This document shows positions 7,980 through 11,739 of a DNA stretch of 11,739 bases, piece after piece (the stretch's first letter is position 1; the number at the start of each line of letters is the position of its first letter). The stretch spans positions 1-11,739 of the forward strand of contig JAGCIP010000075.1 in the NCBI GenBank assembly GCA_017648525.1, given 5' to 3'. Made by a program: the position numbers and the translations under genes. The notes under the pieces were generated by a model that had not been told where the DNA came from, did not search any database, and saw nothing but the letters and a program-made list of their open reading frames with translations. This DNA is from Clostridia bacterium (lineage in GTDB: Bacteria > Bacillota > Clostridia > Christensenellales > Borkfalkiaceae).

Positions 7980-8292
7980 TTTTATTGTTCTCCTTGTTAA
8001 CGAAGTTATAAATATTCATAACTTCTTTCCACTCGTTTATAAAATCTTCTATACGCTTTAATCCCAACTTAGTGATACTATAATACTTTCGTAATCTGCC
8101 GTCGTGTTCAGAAGTGCGCACGGTTAACATATTAGATAACTCTAATCGTTTTAAGATTGTGTAAAGGGTGGATTCAGACATTTCTATATATGGCTTTATA
8201 TCCTTAATAATTTTATACCCGTAAGAGTCTTGGTCTTTTATCGATGCGAGCACGCAAACGTCAAGTATCCCTTTTTTTAATTGAATATCCAC
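7972..8292 (-). CDS. PadR-family transcriptional regulator
   Basis: Small winged-helix repressor of 106 residues. The N-terminal pattern GILDVCVLASIKDQDSYGYKI, the recognition helix SESTLYTILKRLE (about 39-51) and the wing GRLRKYYSIT (65-74) are diagnostic of the PadR family; a short C-terminal helix (KRIEDFINEWKEVMNIY) would serve dimerisation, as in the short PadR-s2 subgroup. The start is a GTG supported by AAGGAG (8301-8306) at 8 nt spacing. It is the first gene of a three-gene operon whose promoter contains a dyad that could be its own operator, so it probably represses itself and the two membrane genes downstream. The inducing signal is unknown. Confidence 0.93.
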   Translation of the reverse strand: MDIQLKKGILDVCVLASIKDQDSYGYKIIKDIKPYIEMSESTLYTILKRLELSNMLTVRTSEHDGRLRKYYSITKLGLKRIEDFINEWKEVMNIYNFVNKENNKND

Positions 8293-8309
8293 TTTATACT
8301 CTCCTTGCG

Positions 8310-8334
8310 CAATACATCATATCACGAAGTATTG
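8310..8334. promoter_or_regulatory. Imperfect dyad, candidate PadR operator
   Basis: CAATAC (8310-8315) and GTATTG (8329-8334) are perfect inverted arms around 13 nt. Further inner bases are symmetric, giving 9 matched pairs of 12. The -10 box of the padR promoter lies inside it (8316-8321), so a bound dimer would block RNA polymerase. The assignment to PadR is inference from position and symmetry. Confidence 0.55.
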
Positions 8335-8344
8335 TTTTGGTCAA
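8316..8344 (-). promoter_or_regulatory. Sigma-A-type promoter of the PadR operon
   Basis: On the minus strand TTGACC (-35, at 8339-8344) is followed by a 17-nt spacer and TATGAT (-10, at 8316-8321). Transcription would begin around 8309, leaving a short leader with the ribosome-binding site of padR. Confidence 0.8.
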
Positions 8345-8364
8345 GTGAATTTTGTAAAAAATTT

Positions 8365-9036
8365 TTAAGAATTTTTAGTTTTCTTTATTTTGGATAGAAT
8401 AAAAGAAATAAATATGACGGCGAGCAACACTAAAATTATCCAGTAAAACACGCCGAGAAAAAAGGGTGGTTGGTTAGAAAAACCAAAGATACCCGCAGGT
8501 GAGAAAAAGTTTAAGAAAAAATAAGGGAAAGTTTGACCACGCCCAAAATCAATCTTTAATAAATGCATAATAGAAACTACTAAAAAATAAATAAGCGGGG
8601 GCAAAACCGCCAAAAAGGGAGTGTGCTTTTTAAATTTTATTTTATAGTCGTCTAAAAAATAATCGGTCAGGGCAAGAGCGGGCGATATTACGTGCGTGAG
8701 TATGCCAGAAAGCGACCACACGTGGTAACTTTCATCTGCAAAGGGTGCTAAAACTGAGCAAAAAATTATGGCGGTTATTGAAATTGAAACGGTAAATATA
8801 AACTTAAAAATATAAAGTTTTTCTTTTATTCGTTGAGAACGATTTAATAAAATGATAAAGAAAGTAAGTCCAAGCCAAATATTAGATTGAGCGGTAAAAT
8901 AATAGGCTCGTTTATACCAAGCGCTGTATCCGTCAAACGTGGCGTTTATTAAACTTAATAAAACGCCACCTATTGATGAAATTACGGTTAAAATTTTTAG
9001 AAAAACAAGAAAAATATTTTTGATTTTTATTTGCAT
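8365..9036 (-). CDS. Six-helix membrane protein, FAR-17a/AIG1-like (Pr6Pr family)
   Basis: Product of 223 residues with six predicted membrane helices (about 8-30, 45-64, 73-98, 106-127, 139-160, 191-215) and a basic C-terminus. YYFTAQSN (45-52) and LTHVISPALALTDYF (113-127) match by eye the two conserved blocks of FAR-17a/AIG1-like proteins, annotated Pr6Pr in bacteria. In the eukaryotic members AIG1 and ADTRP, which hydrolyse fatty-acid esters of hydroxy fatty acids, a Thr and a His at corresponding places are catalytic; here T48 and H115 occupy them. A lipid hydrolase role is therefore conceivable but unproven. The ATG has no clear ribosome-binding site and stands 17 nt after the T-run of the rubrerythrin terminator. 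No GC-rich terminator follows its stop. Confidence 0.68.
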   Translation of the reverse strand: MQIKIKNIFLVFLKILTVISSIGGVLLSLINATFDGYSAWYKRAYYFTAQSNIWLGLTFFIILLNRSQRIKEKLYIFKFIFTVSISITAIIFCSVLAPFADESYHVWSLSGILTHVISPALALTDYFLDDYKIKFKKHTPFLAVLPPLIYFLVVSIMHLLKIDFGRGQTFPYFFLNFFSPAGIFGFSNQPPFFLGVFYWIILVLLAVIFISFILSKIKKTKNS

Positions 9037-9053
9037 ACCGTAAAAGTATGTGC

Positions 9054-9083
9054 AAAAAAACCGCCGAATAACAATTCGGCGGT
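9054..9083 (-). terminator. Rho-independent terminator of rubrerythrin gene
   Basis: On the minus strand a 10-bp perfect stem (ACCGCCGAAT pairing with ATTCGGCGGT, 9060-9083) closes a 4-nt loop and is followed by seven Ts (9054-9060). It begins 17 nt after the rubrerythrin stop. Confidence 0.93.
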
Positions 9084-9100
9084 CAAATATTAATCAAATA

Positions 9101-9634
9101 TTAGTAATTAATAACTCTTAATTGGAAGTATGCTTGCGGATGGTCGCAAACCGGGCATTTAAGCGGTGCTTGAGTAGCGTCGTGAATATGACCACAGTTA
9201 CGGCAAATCCAAACGGTTTTTTCATTTTTCTTAAATACCGTGCCGTCTTCTATATTTTTAAGAAGTGCACGATATCTTTCTTCGTGTTCCTTTTCAATTT
9301 TAGCAACGCCGTTGAAAAGTCTTGCAATATCGTCAAAACCTTCTTCTTTTGCTTCCTTTGCCATACGAGCGTACATATCAGTCCATTCGTAATTTTCGCC
9401 ACCAGCGGCTTCAACTAAATTTTCAGCAGTAGAGCCGATACCGTTTAATAACTTGAACCAAATTTTTGCGTGTTCTTTTTCGTTGTCAGCAGTTTCTAAA
9501 AATAAAGATGCGATTTGTTCGTAACCTTCTTTTTTAGCCTTTGATGCAAAATAAGTGTATTTGTTGCGTGCTTGTGATTCACCAGCAAACGCTTCCCATA
9601 AATTTTTTTCTGTCTTTGAACCTTTAAATTCCAT
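9101..9634 (-). CDS. rbr: Rubrerythrin (NADH-linked peroxide reductase)
   Basis: Cytoplasmic non-haem iron protein of anaerobes that reduces hydrogen peroxide to water. The 177-residue product has a ferritin-like four-helix domain with the diiron ligands in GES (E19), NEKEH (E52, H55), GGENYEW (E80, E83) and IEKEH (E114, H117). A C-terminal rubredoxin domain (about 140-177) follows, with C144/C147 (ICRNCGH) and C160/C163 (KCPVCDHP). The domain order and length are those of classical rubrerythrin, not the reverse form. AAGGAG at 9644-9649 is 9 nt before the ATG. It is monocistronic, with its own consensus promoter and terminator, which suggests strong expression. No PerR-type operator was recognised around the promoter. 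Confidence 0.97.
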   Translation of the reverse strand: MEFKGSKTEKNLWEAFAGESQARNKYTYFASKAKKEGYEQIASLFLETADNEKEHAKIWFKLLNGIGSTAENLVEAAGGENYEWTDMYARMAKEAKEEGFDDIARLFNGVAKIEKEHEERYRALLKNIEDGTVFKKNEKTVWICRNCGHIHDATQAPLKCPVCDHPQAYFQLRVINY

Positions 9635-9666
9635 AATAATAATCTCCTTAATTAATTATTAACCAA

Positions 9667-9695
9667 ATTATACAATAAATAAACTACCTTGTCAA
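9667..9695 (-). promoter_or_regulatory. Consensus sigma-A promoter of rubrerythrin
   Basis: On the minus strand TTGACA (9690-9695) and TATAAT (9667-9672) both match the consensus in all six positions and are separated by the optimal 17 nt (9673-9689). It lies directly downstream of the glyS terminator, so rubrerythrin is transcribed independently. Confidence 0.92.
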
Positions 9696-9716
9696 TATTT
9701 ACCAAAAAATATTTGT

Positions 9717-9748
9717 AAAAAATTGAGCCTGACGTTTATCAGGCTCAA
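9717..9748 (-). terminator. Rho-independent terminator of glyS
   Basis: On the minus strand TTGAGCCTGA (9739-9748) pairs perfectly with TCAGGCTCAA (9723-9732) around a 6-nt loop, followed by TTTTTT (9717-9722). It lies 11 nt after the glyS stop. Confidence 0.93.
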
Positions 9749-9759
9749 CAGTTTATTGA

Positions 9760-11163
9760 TTAAAATTTAATTTTATCAGCAATATAATTTTTAAGTTCAG
9801 CGATAGGAATTCTAACTTGCTCCATAGTATCTCTATCACGAACGGTAACTGCATTGTCTTCTAAAGTATCAAAGTCAACCGTTACGCAGTAAGGAGTGCC
9901 GATTTCATCTTGACGGCGATAACGCTTACCGATTGAACCAGATTCGTCAAAGTCAACGGGGAAAGCCTTGATTAAATCGCTGTAAATTTCGTCTGCCTTT
10001 TCAGAAAGTTTCTTTGAAAGGGGTAAGATTGCTACCTTGAAGGGCGCTAAAGTCGGGTGTAAATGTAAAACCGTTCTAACGTCGTTCTTTTCCGCATCAA
10101 TAACTTGGTCTTCATAAGCGTTGCAAAGAATTGCAAGCACCGTTCTTTCTACGCCAAGGCTGGGTTCAACAACGTAAGGGATATATCTTTCGCCCGTTTC
10201 TTGGTCAAAGTAAGAAAGGTCTTTGCCAGAAACGTTTTTATGTTGAGTTAAGTCGTAGTCAGTTCTATCTGCAACGCCCCATAATTCGCCCCAACCGAAC
10301 GGGAATAAGAATTCAAAGTCGGTGGTTGCTTTAGAATAGAAACAAAGTTCTTCGGGGTCGTGGTCACGAAGTCTAATCTTTTCTTCTTTCAAACCGATAG
10401 CAAGTAGCCAGTCACGGCAAAAACTTCTCCAGTAATTAAACCACTCTAAATCGGTGCCGGGTTTACAGAAAAATTCAAGTTCCATTTGTTCGAACTCACG
10501 CACACGGAAAATAAAGTTACCGGGGGTGATTTCGTTACGGAAAGATTTACCTATTTGCGCAATACCGAAAGGCATTTTCTTTCTGGTTGTGCGTTGAACG
10601 TTAACAAAGTTAGTGAAAATACCTTGTGCCGTTTCAGGACGGAGATATACGGTGTTTTTCGCATCTTCGGTAACGCCTTGGAAAGTCTTGAACATAAGGT
10701 TAAATTGTCTTATGTCGGTAAAGTTGTGTTTTTTACAAGTGGGGCAGGGAATATTGTGTTCTTCAACAAAATTCTTCATTTCTTCGTGCGAAAAGGCGTC
10801 AATCGGTTTTTCTAAAACGTAACCCGTTTCGCTTGCCCAGTCTTCTATAAGTTTATCCGCTCTAAATCTTTCGTGACATTCACGGCAGTCCATAAGCGGG
10901 TCTGAAAAACCTGCTAAGTGTCCTGATGCTACCCAAGTTTGCGGGTTCATCAAAATTGCAGCGTCTAAACCAACGTTTAACTTGTTTTCGGTAACGAATT
11001 TTTGCCACCAAGCACGCTTTACGTTGTTTTTAAGTTCAACGCCCAAAGGACCGTAGTCCCAAGTGTTTGCAAGTCCGCCGTAAATTTCACTACCGGGGAA
11101 TATAAACCCTCTGCTTTTACAAAGGTTAACGATTTTTTCCATAGTTGCGGTATTTTCTGCCAT
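9760..11163 (-). CDS. glyS: Glycyl-tRNA synthetase, dimeric (alpha2) type
   Basis: Class II enzyme that charges tRNA-Gly with glycine. The single 467-residue chain is the eukaryote/archaea-like alpha2 form also found in many Gram-positives, not the GlyQ/GlyS alpha2-beta2 form. It shows SRGFIFPGSEIYGGLANTWDYGPLG (18-42 region), two CxxC pairs (C93/C96 and C140/C143) that probably bind zinc, YLRPETAQGIF (173-183), motif 2 around GKSFRNEITP (205-214) and REFEQMELEFF (222-232), and motif 3 in VEPSLGVERT. An anticodon-binding domain fills the last 100 residues or so (from APFKVAILPL), with DEIGTPYCVTVD and VTVRDRDT. GGAG at 11171-11174 sets the ATG at 7 nt spacing. The gene has its own promoter region and terminator. 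The leader is too short for a T-box. Confidence 0.97.
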   Translation of the reverse strand: MAENTATMEKIVNLCKSRGFIFPGSEIYGGLANTWDYGPLGVELKNNVKRAWWQKFVTENKLNVGLDAAILMNPQTWVASGHLAGFSDPLMDCRECHERFRADKLIEDWASETGYVLEKPIDAFSHEEMKNFVEEHNIPCPTCKKHNFTDIRQFNLMFKTFQGVTEDAKNTVYLRPETAQGIFTNFVNVQRTTRKKMPFGIAQIGKSFRNEITPGNFIFRVREFEQMELEFFCKPGTDLEWFNYWRSFCRDWLLAIGLKEEKIRLRDHDPEELCFYSKATTDFEFLFPFGWGELWGVADRTDYDLTQHKNVSGKDLSYFDQETGERYIPYVVEPSLGVERTVLAILCNAYEDQVIDAEKNDVRTVLHLHPTLAPFKVAILPLSKKLSEKADEIYSDLIKAFPVDFDESGSIGKRYRRQDEIGTPYCVTVDFDTLEDNAVTVRDRDTMEQVRIPIAELKNYIADKIKF

Positions 11164-11212
11164 ACTTTTTCTCCGTTTAATTATATTTCATAAATTTCAC
11201 AAAATATTTTAC

Positions 11213-11242
11213 ATTATATAGCCTTTTTAGTCAAGCAAACAA
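11213..11242 (-). promoter_or_regulatory. Probable glyS promoter
   Basis: On the minus strand a perfect TATAAT (11213-11218) is preceded, after 18 nt, by TTGTTT (11237-11242), a moderate -35 match. A better TTGACT lies nearby but only 10 nt from the -10, too close to be used. The leader would be about 40 nt. Confidence 0.5.
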
Positions 11243-11271
11243 CCCGATTAAATTAACATTTAATGCAGGTT
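11241..11271. repeat. Short interrupted dyad between divergent genes
   Basis: ATTAAA (11247-11252) and TTTAAT (11259-11264) are inverted around 6 nt, and an outer pair AACC (11241-11244) and GGTT (11268-11271) flanks them with small asymmetric gaps. It touches the -35 region of glyS and lies upstream of the hydrolase gene, a place where a regulator could act on both. AT-rich dyads of this size also arise by chance. Confidence 0.25.
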
Positions 11272-11316
11272 GATATAATAAAAAGATAAAATTTGCTTTT
11301 TTATTTTTTATTTTTG

Positions 11317-11325
11317 TGTTATAAT
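11317..11325 (+). promoter_or_regulatory. Extended -10 promoter of the hydrolase gene
   Basis: TGTTATAAT is a perfect TATAAT (11320-11325) with the TG extension. There is no -35 match at normal spacing (TTGCTT at 11293-11298 would need a 21-nt spacer). Transcription should start around 11332-11335, at or just before the ATG at 11335. Confidence 0.6.
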
Positions 11326-11334
11326 ATGTACGTT

Positions 11335-11739
11335 ATGGAAACAAAAGTTTTAAAAACTGAAAATTACCCTTTACAATCCTTGCTTTTTACACCTGCTGAA
11401 AAGGTGCAAAATCCACCGCTTATCGTGTACTTGCACGGTGCGGGCGAACGTGGGGAAAACATAGAACATCTTTATCGTCACGGTATGCCCAAATTGATAA
11501 AGAGTGGAAAGGAAATTCCCGCAATAGTTTTGTGCCCACAATGCCCTGCGCAGTTTGTTTGGAACAATATAGTTGAAAGACTAAAAAACTTGATAGATTT
11601 AATAGTTGAAGAGTATCAAATCTCAAAAGATAGAATTGCAATTACAGGTAGCAGTATGGGTGGGTTTGGCACTTGGGAAATGGGTTTAACTTACGCAAAC
11701 TATTTTTCCGCAATAGCACCCGTTGCGGGCGGGGGGTTA
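11335..11739 (+). CDS. Alpha/beta-hydrolase, esterase or peptidase-like (5' part only)
   Basis: The first 135 codons of a serine hydrolase, still open at the right edge. LIVYLHGAGERGEN (29-42) contains the HGxG oxyanion-hole motif, and RIAITGSSMGGFGTWEMG (100-117) contains the nucleophile elbow GSSMG with S107. The following YANYFSAIAPVAGGG resembles 'predicted peptidase' and phospholipase/carboxylesterase enzymes with a dienelactone-hydrolase-like fold. No signal peptide is visible, so it is probably cytoplasmic. The acid and His of the triad lie outside the window. The substrate is unknown. An in-frame ATG at 11326 is less likely because it abuts the -10 box. The ATG at 11335 has no ribosome-binding site. 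It is divergent from glyS and not obviously related in function. Confidence 0.85.
   Translation, partial: METKVLKTENYPLQSLLFTPAEKVQNPPLIVYLHGAGERGENIEHLYRHGMPKLIKSGKEIPAIVLCPQCPAQFVWNNIVERLKNLIDLIVEEYQISKDRIAITGSSMGGFGTWEMGLTYANYFSAIAPVAGGGL

Noticed and set aside
8345..8375. A/T-only hairpin after the AIG1-like gene as its terminator
   Set aside because: The AAAAATT...AATTTTT symmetry contains almost no G or C and would not form a stable stem; more likely a low-complexity tract.
9122..9418. Plus-strand open frames inside rubrerythrin and glyS
   Set aside because: They run antisense to strongly supported genes, lack ribosome-binding sites and have Phe/Ser-rich compositions typical of antisense shadows.
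11164..11334. T-box riboswitch upstream of glyS
   Set aside because: Glycyl-tRNA synthetase genes in Bacillota often have one, but the probable promoter leaves only about 40 nt of leader, there is no terminator hairpin before the ATG and no T-box core sequence is visible.
11420..11641. Minus-strand open frame opposite the hydrolase gene
   Set aside because: It is a shadow: the plus frame has the HGxG and GxSxG hydrolase motifs and the minus frame shows no recognisable domain.
1..11739. Mobile elements, CRISPR arrays, tRNA genes or a defence system
   Set aside because: No transposase, integrase, direct-repeat array, tRNA cloverleaf or known defence domain was seen; base composition and codon style look even across the window.

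Overview
The window is ordinary-looking chromosomal DNA from a low-GC, Gram-positive-type anaerobe, most likely an uncultured Clostridia-grade member of Bacillota. The support is: a grpE-dnaK-dnaJ-prmA-mtaB gene order typical of Bacillota; a DnaK lacking the insertion found in the ATPase domain of Gram-negative homologues; strong AAGGAG ribosome-binding sites; sigma-A-like promoters; a rubrerythrin (anaerobe oxidative-stress protein); and a dimeric-type glycyl-tRNA synthetase. Placement below class level is not possible from the sequence alone. No RNA genes, insertion sequences, CRISPR arrays, prophage or transfer signs were seen.

Left part (1-6530, + strand): a heat-shock and translation-quality cluster. 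It holds the 3' end of grpE, then dnaK, then a strong terminator, a small polytopic membrane protein (YgjV-like) inserted between dnaK and dnaJ, then dnaJ, prmA (ribosomal protein L11 methyltransferase), mtaB (ms2t6A37 tRNA methylthiotransferase) and a HIT-family nucleotide hydrolase. dnaJ to the HIT gene are tightly packed, and mtaB starts inside the prmA stop codon. The rsmE gene that often lies between prmA and mtaB in Bacillota is absent. A symmetrical hairpin at 6505-6530 ends this cluster and the convergent one.

Middle part (6532-8344, - strand): a three-gene translationally coupled operon, PadR-type repressor, then a HAAS/DUF1700 membrane protein, then a DUF4097 beta-repeat protein with one membrane anchor. 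It is read from a good sigma-A-like promoter whose -10 box lies inside an imperfect 25-bp dyad, a likely auto-operator. Related modules are associated in the literature with envelope sensing.

Right part (8365-11739): on the - strand, a six-helix membrane protein of the FAR-17a/AIG1 (Pr6Pr) type that keeps the Thr and His positions used as catalytic residues in eukaryotic relatives; rubrerythrin with a perfect consensus promoter and its own terminator; and glyS with its own terminator. On the + strand at the right edge is the 5' part of an alpha/beta-hydrolase gene, cut by the window end. Its extended -10 box lies so close to its ATG that the mRNA may be leaderless. No clear new system is present. 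The most interesting points are the AIG1-like protein, the membrane gene inside the chaperone operon, the putative PadR operator and the possible leaderless starts.
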